Below, one piece after another: positions 1 through 10,907 of a stretch of 64,000 nucleotides of DNA. Source of the DNA: Isochrysis galbana (Eukaryota > Haptophyta > Isochrysidales > Isochrysidaceae); the NCBI GenBank assembly GCA_018136815.1, contig CM030933.1:5782282-5846281 (forward strand), given 5' to 3'. The notes under the pieces were generated by a model. That model searched no databases and was not told where the DNA came from. It worked only from the letters and a program-made list of their open reading frames with translations. The translations under genes were made by a program, and so were the position numbers. Every line of letters starts with the position of its first letter. Positions within the stretch are counted from its first letter, which is position 1.

Positions 1-2471
1 GGCGCGGGCATCTCCTGTGTGCGCGTGCCGCTCGGCTCATCTGATTTCTCACTTGACCCGCCAGGCCCCGCCACTTATCGCGATATGGAGGACTCTACAT
101 TCGACGGCTCTCGTGCTGCTGCCATGCTGGTACCTTGTCTTCGTGAGGCAGCACGCCGCAATCCGCGCCTTACGCTGATTGGCTCGCCGTGGTCAGCACC
201 GGCGTGGATGAAGACCTCGAATAGCCTTATGGGTGGAACTCTACGGAAGGACATGATCCCGGCTTATTGCAGATACCTGATGCAGGTGGAATTATGCTGC
301 AGGGCGTCCAGTGTTCTGGCTTTTCATAACTAGCCTGGCCAGACACGCTCACGGGTGGACGGCCGATGAGCTGTGCCGTGACGAGGAGCTTGCGCCCCAT
401 CGTGTCCTTTTTTCGCAGGCTGTGCTCTTTTGGAAGTCACAAGGTCTTCCATTGCATGCTTTGACATTGCAAAACGAGCCATATCACGATCGTGCCAACT
501 ACCCGTGCATGGGCCTCTCGGAAGAATCGCAGGTGCTGTTTGCGCCAGATGGGGATCAGACTCTAGGGTGCAAACGGGTTCGGCGCACAATCCCCGCCAG
601 TTGGTCAGGTAGACATGGGACCTTGCTGTCGCCTCATGTTCAACGCATATTATTGCCTGCCGCAGGCGCTGCTCGCCGCAGACCTCTGTCGTCTATTGCG
701 CTCCAACGGGCTACCCACGCGTATCCTAGTTCATGATCACAATTTCAAACACGCCCCGTCCGCTGTTCAAACTCTGCGACTAGCGCGCGCGCGACTGGAT
801 GGATGCGTTGATGGGACGGCTTGGCATGCATACCAAGGCAGCCCGAACGATCTCAATGACGAGGAACTCACAATGGTACGTATGGGACATCCGGCGAGTC
901 GGGTGGGGGTATTCATGGTCTGCCATAGGGATTTTTTTGTGATTCGCAGAAGCCTTGTCGGCCTCCTGTTTCCCATGACTGACGAGATCCTTCCTTCCCA
1001 TCCCTTTTAGCTCCCGATTTACGTGACGGAGCAAACTGCCCATACACAACGGCCTCGCGATGCTTGCTCCTCCGCTGCCGGCGACGTTCATTGGTCTCTT
1101 GCCAATGTTGTGCTCGGACCCCTCAAATATGGTGCGGTCTGTGCCCTCAAGTGGAACCTTGCACTCGACGAGACAGGCGGTCCGGTCTTGCAAGGTGGGC
1201 CGAAAAATTGCCGCGGGCTCCTCGAAGTTGCGACCAAGGGGTTGCCGAATAGTGGAATGAATAGCCACGAGAGATCGCCCGAGTGGTATGTATTGGCGCA
1301 TGCAAGTGCGGCAGCAGGCGGGCTCGAGGGATGTCTGGGAGCACTCGGCGATGCTGCCGTCGGAAAGGACATCGATGAAGTGGGAGGCACAACGTCTCGC
1401 CAAGGGGGTTCAGGCGGAGGGTTGGGCGAATGTCCGGGAGGATGTTGGCTCGTCAGTTCGCGATTGCTGGAGCGATTGGGGGGTGCAGAGCTTGCGGGGA
1501 CCCACATCGCGCGTGAGCCCTCTATTCTTGGCCTCGCCGTGATGGTGGCCGTTTTCGCTTGTTCTGAGGGTGGCCATGGCAAAAGTGGCGTAGAGGCCGA
1601 AGCATCGCAAGACGAGGCGTATGCGGATGGTTCCAGAGATGACCGCCATGATCTTACGGCGGATGGCACGGTCACAAGGGTACCGGATGGGGACCATACG
1701 GGCAGCACAATTGCGGGCAGTAAAATTGCTGGGAAGAAGGATGCGGCCGTCGCTGACGTTACATCTTCATCGGCTTCCACCGATTTCCGCGATCCATCAC
1801 GGACTTGGTATGGCGTCTTAGCTTACAACCATACCGATGAGCCCGTCACTCTTGAAATCAAATTTGAACAAGGTGGGAAAGAGTGGGGAGTTTTAGAGGC
1901 TGGAGCTGCCGATGCTGGCAGTAAGTCTCTCGTGGTGCCTCCTCGGTCCATCGTCTCTGCAACCCGCATCGCGCCACCATGTGGAGTACAGTTTTTACGC
2001 CCGCCTGCAGTTGGTCCTCGCTACCCGCCTCGTGCACTCCGACTCCCTCCAGCGGTGTTCCTGCGCTCTGTTGCTCACCACACCTATCTCGCCGCCCATG
2101 GCGAGGTTCCAACGCTTGTATACCAATCAGAATTGCCGGAGGGTGCTTCCCCAAATCTCTGGGAAGTTTGGCGTCCCATCGAGTTCTCTTCCCGAGCCTG
2201 GCGTCTAATATCCGCCCATGGAACCTTGCTAGGGGTCGACTTGAGCACGTCGGAACGGCGGCTCATTCAATTGAATGGTGCGAATGCCTTGGCGGCGCTC
2301 GAGTTGACACTATTTTTCTTCGATGACGGGACTATCGGTTTGTGTGGGGACCATGGAAACGTGCACATGCCTGGGAGGCGGCGAATAGGTAGCGGGTGGG
2401 GATTGCCATGCCTTCAACAAGGCCTCTTCGGCGCCTGGGAGGCTTTCGAGGCTATTCCTGCACATATTTGA
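1..2471 (+). CDS. Glycoside hydrolase family 30 (glucosylceramidase-like), 5'-partial, with C-terminal beta-trefoil-like region
   Basis: The gene is cut by the window start. Exons are 1-285, 419-532, 666-875 and 1011-2471; all three introns are phase 0 with GT-AG ends and lengths of 133, 133 and 135 nt. Joined, they give about 689 residues. Visible GH30 marks are RVPLGSSDFS near the start, the acid/base Glu in TLQNEP (exon 2), VDGTAWHAY (exon 3), the nucleophile Glu in YVTE (codon 1029-1031) and WNLALDETGGP. The retaining glucosidase family acts on glucosylceramide or related beta-glucosides. LAYNHTDEPVTLEI near 1830-1860 belongs to the family's C-terminal beta-sandwich. Between the barrel and the sandwich lies about 150 residues of Gly/Ala-rich insertion (about 1320-1790). 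After the sandwich, FLRSVAHHTYLAAHGE and the following repeats resemble a fascin-like beta-trefoil; the frame around 1960-2060 is doubtful and may hide another intron. Family call is firm; substrate is not. Confidence 0.88.
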
Positions 2472-3015
2472 GGCCTCACGGCGGGCGAGTTGGGCCGGAT
2501 TGTCACTGGACAATTGTTTGTCTATTGGCGCCCGCGCATTGTCGATACTGACACACACGCCATCGGTAATGATGAAGTCCCGCCCCGATGATCGATGATG
2601 CCCCATACCCATACCGCCAGGGGCGAAAAATAGGCGCTACCATAGCCTAAAGGTCTAGGCAAGGTGCGGGCCATTAAAAGTCCCGGTGCACCACCCGAAT
2701 ACAGGAGAACTTAAGTCCCGCGCCTTGCGCAAAAGCAATGATGCAAAAGCGCACAAGCAGCCGCTTAAACTGTACTAAGCACAAAACTTGCAATATTGCG
2801 CCTTCAAGATTTTTTCTAAAAATTTGCAATACTTGAGGAAGAGGTCCAAGACAAAAATTCTTGAAGGTTCAGCTGAAGTTCAGGCTACTACCGCTAGCTA
2901 CAGGGGACCCATCGCTAAAGCTAAAGGCGAAAGCAAGGGCGACAAAGTGATGGTGATGATGTATAATGAAAAAGGGAAAGAGTAGGGTAAGATGCCTTAC
3001 GTCGATGAGGAATTG
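2472..3015. other. Intergenic between two convergent genes
   Basis: The GH30 gene ends on the left and the minus-strand F-box gene ends on the right. I see no coding similarity, RNA gene or repeat in this gap; the short open frame near 2788-2985 has no recognisable features. Confidence 0.6.
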
Positions 3016-4047
3016 CTATAACTGTGATGAAGCGGGTCCGTGGGGTGTGTCTATGGAAGTGTGGGTGGGAAGCACGCAGCCTGACCCCCATGGAAATGCA
3101 TGAAATTCTGTGCCGCATTGCAGGCACATCCAAGATGGATCGTGAGGCGTCTTGTAGTCCCATCCCAGTCTCAGCTGGCCTCGCTCGGCAGCGATCATCA
3201 GCGAATTTGAAGGAAAGCCATAAACGACCGGCGCGACCGCAGCCGGCATGGCACAATGTGAACAGGTGCGCTGTCGATGCCTGGTGATCTCTGCAAGCAC
3301 TGCGGCTCTCCAGCCCCCAGGAGGCGATTGAAGAGACATATGGCTCGCTTGGGACACAAGATGTGTGTTGCCCTGAGGCCAGAGGCCAAAATATGCTTCG
3401 CGCCAAAGAGTGTCGTTGTTATCACAAAGTGACGCAAATCGAGGTGAAGTTGCGCGAAGTGAAGCGAGCGAGCGCCACCTGAGGACAGGGAATGGTGGAG
3501 TGTGTGCTTTAGAAAAGAAGACATCTGCAGGTAATACTGCAGCAACCCACATGCCGCCACGAGACAAGAGCTCAAAGGTGTGTGGACGAGGTCACGCGTA
3601 CGGGACGAACGAAAATACATGCAGGAGAATGTCGTCTTCGAGCACCGAGAGCAGAGTAAACGCCTTTGAGCTGGCTGCCTCACGCTTTGTTGCTCCAGCA
3701 GCTTTTCCGTCCAGATTTATGCAGAGTGGCATATCGAGCGTTGCCTCAACGTTGACGGGGTGGCGATCAATTGACATTGAAGCGAATCCCTCGGCCATCT
3801 GTGCCACCGATGCGCTCGGCTCAGCCAGCTGCGGAGGCAGGCAGCCCAAGCCATCAGCAAGCGCCCGCCGCACCAGCAGGTCGGCAGAGCTCTCGAGCTG
3901 GCCCACACAGCGTTCGAAGTGGCTGCGGAAGAACGTATTGACGGCCCAATGAGCCTGCTGCACCGTGAGTACCAAGCCTAGGTCGGCGAGCAGCTGCTCC
4001 CGAGGCACGAGCCCAACCACCGCCTGGACGGCCGCGAGCGGCTCCAT
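3016..4047 (-). CDS. F-box protein
   Basis: There are two exons on the minus strand, 4047-3602 and 3478-3016, with a 123-nt GT-AG intron. The split Pro codon rejoins in frame and gives 302 residues. The join rebuilds an F-box core: LEDDILLHVFSFVPW followed by RSLASLRATSPRF and LWREAYF, with the intron in the middle of the domain at about residue 149. F-box proteins usually dock to SKP1 in SCF ubiquitin ligases; that role is inferred here. The N-terminal 140 residues are not recognised, though the first 40 could be a small UBA-like helical bundle. The C-terminal half has two CxxC pairs (about 3080-3240) and no known substrate-binding repeats. An in-frame upstream ATG at 4227 exists, but the segment it adds is basic and unlike a domain, so I chose 4047. 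The next gene on this strand also carries an F-box. Confidence 0.7.
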
Positions 4048-6091
4048 TGCCCGCAGCCGCCTTCCCCTGTTTTTAAACCTAGTACTTCCCTCGTCCGCTA
4101 CACTTATACTTGTAGAGCACCTTGTTCCTTGTTGGCTAGAGTCTAGAGTGCCAGCGTGCCTAGCCACAAACACCGGACGAGCCCTGCACCAACGGCACAC
4201 GCTCCCATCGCGGGTTAGGGGCTCCATCGCCGATGAGGGCTACGGTCCAACAGCAATAAAGTCAAACTTTGATCAAACACGAACAAGAAAACCTGAAAAC
4301 CTGACACTTTGACACTCCTCCTCCTCCATTCCCATTCCCATTCCCATAGCCCATTGCCTAGCTAGCTGCTAGCTGGGGCTAAACTAGTAGGTAATAGAGC
4401 GGTCAAGCCGTGATTTATGACTATTTATGTGTGGGGGGGCTGCATTTTTGACTGTTCTCCAAAGCCCAAGAAAAAACGCTCCTGGCTCCTGGGGGCTCAA
4501 CTGCAGCCACGAAAATTTGCCAAGGAAAATGGTGGGTCTTCCTCCCCTAGGGGTTGGCAGAAATATCCACAAAAATCTACCCAAATCTCCATCAAAAATA
4601 TCCGTGAAATATCCAATCGAGAAGCCCAAATATCCATAAAAATATCCAGCAACGCGCTTTTTATAGATAGCAGCGCGATCTACAATACGTAGCGTTACAC
4701 GTTATATGCATATACGGTACATAGTACCTATCTATAGTTTAATACATGTTGTGTTGCGTGTTGCTGTGATTGCATTATATTATATCACATGCCATATGCC
4801 ACACATCACACATTACACATTAATCACGGGCACGAGCGACGAGCGCGTTTGTTGCGATTGTATCGCAAAATCATTTAAGCAAAATAAATCACTGACGTTT
4901 GAAAAACAATCCTTGAAGATGCCCGCTACGCTACTATTTGCTCACTCCTCATTCAAATTCTCGCTCGACATCGACATCGCCCTCACCCCCACTTCTCTCT
5001 TCTCTCCCTTTAACGAGCCTCGGCCGGAGACCATAAACAGCTACATACATTGTCATTGCCAAAGTTGTAGTAATATTTGTCAATGCCAATGCAATTGCGA
5101 TTGTTAATTGTCTAGGAGCTAGGAGCAAGTAAGGGCACTCACACTCACTCTCATACACATAGGGGATAGGCTACTACAGCTGCTTGGCGCCCCACAGTCT
5201 GGCCACCGCCACCTCCTCCGTCTTCCGCCTGCGGCTTCGCACCTACGCTGCTCGCGGAGAGGGGAGAGAGCGCGCGGAGAAGGGGGTGGGCGGACGGAGC
5301 GAGAGCTCCGCTCACCGAAAAATAGGTAAGTCCCACACTTGTTTACAGGATAAGTCGGGTCTGAGGCCGCCGCCAGCCCGGTAGGCATAGGAGGAAGGAG
5401 GAAGGGGGGAACGGGTCACCGGGGGGGGAGGGGGGGGGCGCCAGATGGCGGGGGGGGAAGGGCCGGGGGAGTGGAGGTGTAGAAAGTATACTACGTGTAC
5501 GTAGTGGTTCCATTCGCCGCGAGTGCGGTGAGAATATTATGAAGTTTGCTTTTTCCTTCTCCACCATTGACGCCCCCGCCCTCTGTGTCGCCGCCCGCTC
5601 CTCCGCCGCTCTCTCCACCCACATCATCGCCTCCCTGCCCGCCACTGTCACCTCCTCCTTCGCCATCTCCACCTCCGCCCTCTATGCCGCCATTGTCACC
5701 TCCCCACTCCCGGACACCAAACAAAGAGGAATGAAGGGCGGGGGGGGGGGGGGGGGAGCGGGAAGAAGAGGTAGGCGTGAGAGGGGATTCTGAAGGGCAA
5801 TGAAATTGCGTGCGTAGAAAGTGCCATGTCCGGCGTGCAGGTGTCAGCCCTAAATCTTCAGGCGTTTCCTCTTAGCTAGTAGAAGTCGAACCCGAGCCGC
5901 ACACGCACGCTTGGATGGAGATTTTTGCGCACTTTAATTAAGGGTTTGACGGGAACACCTTTTTATGGACAACATGAGTTCCACCGCCAAAGAAGCGCAA
6001 TAGAAGTTCGAGTTCCATGGAGTCCCAAATAAGCATTTGACCTCGCCGCGGTGGTGGGACTGCGTCTTGGGGCCTCCCCGTCTCCCCATTT
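4048..6091. other. Gene-free interval with AT-rich repeats and homopolymer G tracts
   Basis: The stretch at about 4560-4648 holds five copies of AAATATCC in about 90 bp of AT-rich sequence. At 5405-5460 and 5738-5757 there are long G runs next to C-rich pyrimidine sequence. Open frames here are proline- or glycine-rich artefacts of base composition. No gene is supported. Confidence 0.5.
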
Positions 6092-9000
6092 CTACAAAAC
6101 GACGAGTGATAGCCCGACCAAGAGTAAAAAAACGGCCGTTACGACCAGGAAGAGGAGAACCGTCGGCATGGCATTCTCAGCGTGACGCCTGAGCGTCACC
6201 TCGACCTGCCCTTGCGCCATGCCCGTCCAGGCGGCGGGCGGAAAGAGCTCAGGGAGGCCCATGAAGTCAAGCCACCACGGCGTGCTGCGGTGTGGAGGAT
6301 TGGTACTACTATGTAGTTTCGGTCGTAGCGATGGCTTGTAGCACGCATGGAGATCCTCACACCACAAAGTGTGAAAGCCACATGAGCCGGCGAGCACGGC
6401 AGCACCTCGCCATATGGCATCATCACCTCTGTTGCAGGATCCCAGAGGTGTTGAGGGTGGGAGACCGGACTGCCGAGGCGTCACCGTATCCGGCAAAGAG
6501 GTGAAAGCAGAGGCTGTCTTCGAGATCTCATGAGAGAGAGGCAGCGCCGGATAAACTTGTCCATCGACGGAGTAGACCTGTGGTTGATGGCCGGAACTCA
6601 TATCCAGTGAGGACACCCCGTTGTTAGCATTTGTGACGGCATCTCGTGCCTCCTTCTCTTTCCGGTGAGCGCGCATAGCCTCCCCGAGTTCAAAGGCTAG
6701 CCGTTGGGCGAGGCCAGGCATAGAGGCGGTGCCGCCCGTGAGGACAACATGCGAAAGGAGCTCCTCTGCGAGACGCTGATCCTCCAACCTGGAGGTGGCA
6801 GCGGCCGCCGCCGGCATCGAAGGAGACGTGGTACAGGGGCCAGCATGGCGGATTCGTGGGGTGGGGGCGGCGGGGGCAGCTGCTGAGCGTATGGTTGCAG
6901 GATAGAGATTGGCAGCAAAAGCGGTGGAAGAGATAGCATTCGTCCTTGCATTGAAGCCAACCGATGATTCGCCCATCGGAGTCGGAAGAACGGCTGGGGT
7001 AGGAGCAGCAGCCATCCGGGCAGCGGCAGCTGCCGCCGCTGCAGAAGCCTCGATGTGTGTGGAATTTGCAAGCTCTTCTCCTGATTTCTCCCGAAAAAAT
7101 AGGGATGCTGCCATCGGCAGGGCAAGACAAGCCAAACCCGTCGCACATATCGCATGCAGACTATACGTGCTGCCATCCCCATTGTTCTCGTTCGCTTCCA
7201 CAACCAATGCGACGAAGGCGATCACGAAGGGCGTAAAAGTGATGTAAACGATCATAGCCTTTGCGAATGCCGGCACTTCCACAGCTGGATCCCTTGAAGC
7301 GGTTGGGGTTCCGTGCGATGGCGATGGCTGGACCGAGTCTTCGTACCGACGGGTACTACAGTGTGCAGCCGTAGGAAGAGTGGGGATGGGATCGGCGCTG
7401 GTGGCTTCAGCAATGAATGCGGCAGCTGCTTGCTTGGCGGCCCTGTCGACAAGGCGCACGCGATGCGAGGAGCAATATGCGGAAACAGCGGTACGCATAG
7501 AGGCCAGAATCAGAGAAGGGAGCGGCTGCGATGGAAGAGGCGAATCGTCGGCGTCGAAAAGAACCTGGGTGATGGCATTGGTGTTGGCATGCACAACACA
7601 CGTCAGCTCAACGGTTGAGCTCCCGAGGAAATGGGCTGGACGTGTCAAGTAAAGAGGGAAGGGTGATGTCAAGATTTGGCAGGCTCACCTCAGCGCACGC
7701 AAGGCGCTCCCACCCCATCACCAACTCATGCCCTCCTTCAAGGGTGGCCGTCCGGGTGGGTTGATCGTTGCGATTAAGCAACGAGAGCACGTCGTACGGC
7801 GAGCTTCCATCCAGCCGATGGCGAAGTGGGATGCATGAGACTTCGCAGGCCTGCTCCTTTAAATCGCGAACCAGCGTGATGGCAGGGCGAGATGAAGCTG
7901 AAATCTGCCATGACAAGGTGTGAGCACAGAGAGGATCAAATTATTGGGTCACACGAGCAAGCGAAAGGGTCAGACAATTTTTCTCTAGGTTGGAGGGTGG
8001 CTCTTGATCGCGCATGCCATGTTTCGCATTGCGCGCGTATGGGGCCATGCTGGCTGACCTTTGCCCAGTCGATGTCTTCTCTCACTGAAAGCAGCTCGGC
8101 AAGCAGCCTCGTGAGCGCTGCCCCGCCTATGGGCCCATGTCGCACTGCCGCACGTACCACAGCACCCTTCACTACGGGCGCAACAGTTGTTGCGCCAAAT
8201 CCGATACTCACGACAATGCCAGTGCTTAAGCCTTGGCCAAAAAGGGCAAGCGTGGGAGCGTCCACCAAAGACAGGTATTGGATACGTAGCTGGCGCGCCT
8301 ATGAGAGCATCGGTCAAAGATCATGTGAAAGGCGGCCGATGGGCATGCCTTCCTCTTTGCCTTGAAGAGTCACAGGGGCTTTGTGATGAAAGGGACCCTG
8401 CCCTACTCATTACTCTGTTGCCATGACAAGCAGCATGGGCCGCCCGTTCTGTGGGGTATATCTCACCTGCCAGCGAGCCATCCGCTGAAACTCACGACGT
8501 TCGGGCTCGCGCCTAGCGCTAGAGGTGGCAAACGGTACAGCAACCACTGCGGCAACTGGCGAACGAAGTTGCGGTGTCCGGCGCACCGCGTCTTGCAGCA
8601 GCCTGCGAACGGTAGTCTCTGAGCCTGGCTCGCACACCTGAGATCGCGCATGAGGAAGTGCAATGGTGGATGGTGAGTGCGAGTTCACTCGCAGCATTGA
8701 CACGGCGCATGTGGAGCTGAATAAATGTGGGGTCTGTGTGCGGCGCGCGGACCTGGATGTAGTTGGGCTCCGCCTTCCCGTTCATCCCCGCGGCAATACC
8801 AAACTTGCCATATCCGCGCCCATAGTCAACGCACAGTACACTGCGTGGGACGATGTGCCTTTGTACCAGTGCTTGTCTCCAGTTTGGAAGTCTCCACCGC
8901 ACATGGGTCGTAATCTCCGTGGCATCGACCTCATTGGGCCGTGGAATGAGATCCTGCGTGAGCCAGGGCGAGACTCCCGAGATGATGCGCGAAAGGAATG

Positions 9001-9205
9001 GAAGCTCGTCTCGCTGAAACGAGCCGAGGCGCGAGCCCTGGAGGTAAAGAGCCCTCCACACGGAGTCGTCGCTTGCCACGCGAGCCCAGTGTGTGGAGAC
9101 ATGGCAGGCAGCAGCGACTGATGCAGCGTCGAGCTGATGGAAGACGTGGCGGAGGGCATCGTCGGTGAGCAACTCGATGGGCGCCTCGGACCACTCACTG
9201 AGCAT
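6092..9205 (-). CDS. F-box actin-related protein, ARP8-like, with predicted membrane segments
   Basis: Five exons read 9205-8753, 8637-8467, 8289-8059, 7904-7689 and 7564-6092. All introns are phase 0 (115, 177, 154 and 124 nt) and the join gives 847 residues. Residues 9-55 are an F-box (IELLTDDALRHVFHQL, DDSVWRALYL). An actin fold follows: VLCVDYGRGYGKFGIAAG (about 123-140, phosphate-1 loop region), STGIVVSIGFGATTVAPV (second phosphate loop), ITLVRDLKEQACEV, MGWERLACAEVLF across the last intron, LTGGTASMPGLAQRL (about 632) and IWRGAAVLAG. F-box plus actin is the plant ARP8 architecture (nucleolar in Arabidopsis). Here about 230 extra residues between the last two actin motifs include two hydrophobic helices (about 459-479 and 493-514), and the C terminus is another (about 822-847). 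The first intron's donor was chosen by frame and length; a shorter alternative exists. Part of the insertion could be a retained intron without stops. Confidence 0.75.
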
Positions 9206-9229
9206 GGCAAGGGGCTGCAGGAAAAGCGC

Positions 9230-9430
9230 GGAGAGGGCGAGGGTGTGTGTGTGGAAAAGGGGGGAGGAGGGAGGAGGGCCCCTGCGGGGCGAGGAGCGAG
9301 GGGAGGGACGGTCTCTTCCGCTCTTTCTGAGAGGGGCGGGGGGGAGGAGGAGAGGCGGGGGGGGGGGCGGGGGGGGGGGGGCGGGGGGGGGCGAGGGGGG
9401 CATTGGCTGCGGGACTGTCAAAGGCGGAGT
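9230..9430. repeat. G-rich low-complexity tract upstream of the ARP8-like gene
   Basis: This tract is almost all purine on the + strand, with runs of up to 12 G near 9357-9402. It lies just upstream of the minus-strand start codon at 9205, so it would be in the promoter or 5' leader. It could form G-quadruplex structures. Confidence 0.6.
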
Positions 9431-9454
9431 TGGCCCCTTCAGAAGCGCGCGACT

Positions 9455-9560
9455 TCCAATAAGCCTCGAGCGTCCCAAATAGAAATATTCGCAGGAGCCT
9501 CGAGCGTCCCAAATAGAAGCATTTGCAACAGTCTGAAGCGTCCCAAGAAGGAGCAGTCGA
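9455..9560. repeat. Short tandem repeat, unit about 34 bp
   Basis: The block GAGCGTCCCAAATAGAA occurs near 9468 and again near 9502, and a degenerate copy (GAAGCGTCCCAAGAAGGA) follows near 9535. The spacing is about 34-35 bp. It lies upstream of the ARP8-like gene. Confidence 0.6.
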
Positions 9561-10610
9561 AAGTGCCTCCAAAGTACCAATTATAGACATGAGCACGGAA
9601 TGTCCGCACGATTGGCGGGAGGCTACGACGGCGGTGCGGCGCGCGTCCTCCCCCCCCCCCACCCCCCCCCCCCACCACCACTTACCTCTTACACACCCCG
9701 ACCCCGACTGACCGACATCTGAAGATCCCCCATTTCGAGTAGCGAGACGAGGGCTCAAAGCAAGCTATACATGATTCAAATCACGACTATCGACTATAGC
9801 CTGACGCATAGTTGTGGAAATGGACTGACAGACCTCAGGATCCGGGTAAGGCTCTTGACTGAGACTCCATCCTTGGCAACCCACGCGTCCGTAGGCGGCC
9901 TATCGACTATTGACTTGGACTTGGGTAGCGGGTGAAGATACTTGGTAGGGCGGTCAAACAAGGCTTTCAACCTCTAAGTCTAAGGGTGCAAATTCACCAA
10001 GTCAAGATCGAGGTTTTTTTCACGAGATCTTAGGGTATGCTACTGGTAATAGGTGTATTAGGCAGGATCTAATGAGAAATATGCACATTTTGACGCCGTT
10101 TGAACACACAGACACAGACCCGAAAACATTTTCGCGCTCGTGCGAGATCGACGTCGACAACAAAAGACAAAATAGCACCAGAGGTCGCGCAGTGCGATGC
10201 GCGCCTGCGTTCTACGTTCCCCGGGCACGGTTACCGGTTACCCCCGGGCATGGAGTACAGAGCCCTGCGCGGGCGCACCGCGTCGCCTGCGCCCTCCACC
10301 TCGCCCCTGCTGGCATCTGCTGCCAACCTCTCGCGCGCATGCAGTGCGCGGCTAGGGCTAGCCGCTACTGCTAGCTGCTAGCCGCGAGCCCAACCAACGT
10401 TGATAGTTAACTACAGTCCTTGGCCTTGCTTGGCCTTGTCCACGGGGTTGGGCGCCAACAGACAGCTCCGTCGGAGCTAGATTGGGAAAGTGTTTGCGTA
10501 GACAATGAACAATGAAGACGGAAGAAAGAAGGAGCAAAGAGCTATAGATAGTTGTTAGTGGACGACGTGGCGACGTGGCGTTGCGGCGGTGCACGTGCGA
10601 GAGAGGGGGC

Positions 10611-10907
10611 CGCCGCCCGCGCGCATCGCGCCATAGTCGGCCGTGTGTGGCGCCAACGACCACGCTAACGTCACCGGGCCGAACGAGCCGAGTGCCCAAC
10701 TTTCCAACGCGACCGGGCGCGCTGCCGGCTCTTTCTCGGTCTCCCATTGGGATAGAAAGAATGCCTCACCAGACACCATATCCAAATATGCCGCCCTAGC
10801 AGCCACGCAGCCACACCAATCGCCGCCGCCGCCCGCGCGCATCGCGCCATAGTCGGCCGCGTGTGACGCCGACAACTACGCAAACGTTACCTGACCGAAT
10901 GGTTTAT
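10611..10907. repeat. Direct repeat of about 80 bp, two copies
   Basis: Copy one is about 10611-10690 and copy two about 10827-10907. They share CGCCGCCCGCGCGCATCGCG followed by CCATAGTCGGCCG, then diverge by point changes. The second copy runs directly into the integrase fragment that starts near 10906, which may mark an old insertion boundary. Confidence 0.7.

Noticed and set aside
1088-1780. Open frame of 230 codons opposite the GH30 gene
   Set aside because: It is a shadow of the GC-rich insert: Pro/Ser/Ala-rich with no domain, and the plus strand carries the GH30 motifs on both sides.
5491-5734. Gly- and Pro-rich frames on both strands
   Set aside because: Pure base-composition effect of trinucleotide-like C/T sequence; no patterned motif.
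10072-10381. Overlapping frames of about 100 codons
   Set aside because: Arg/Ala/Pro-rich, present in two frames at once, no start context or domain.
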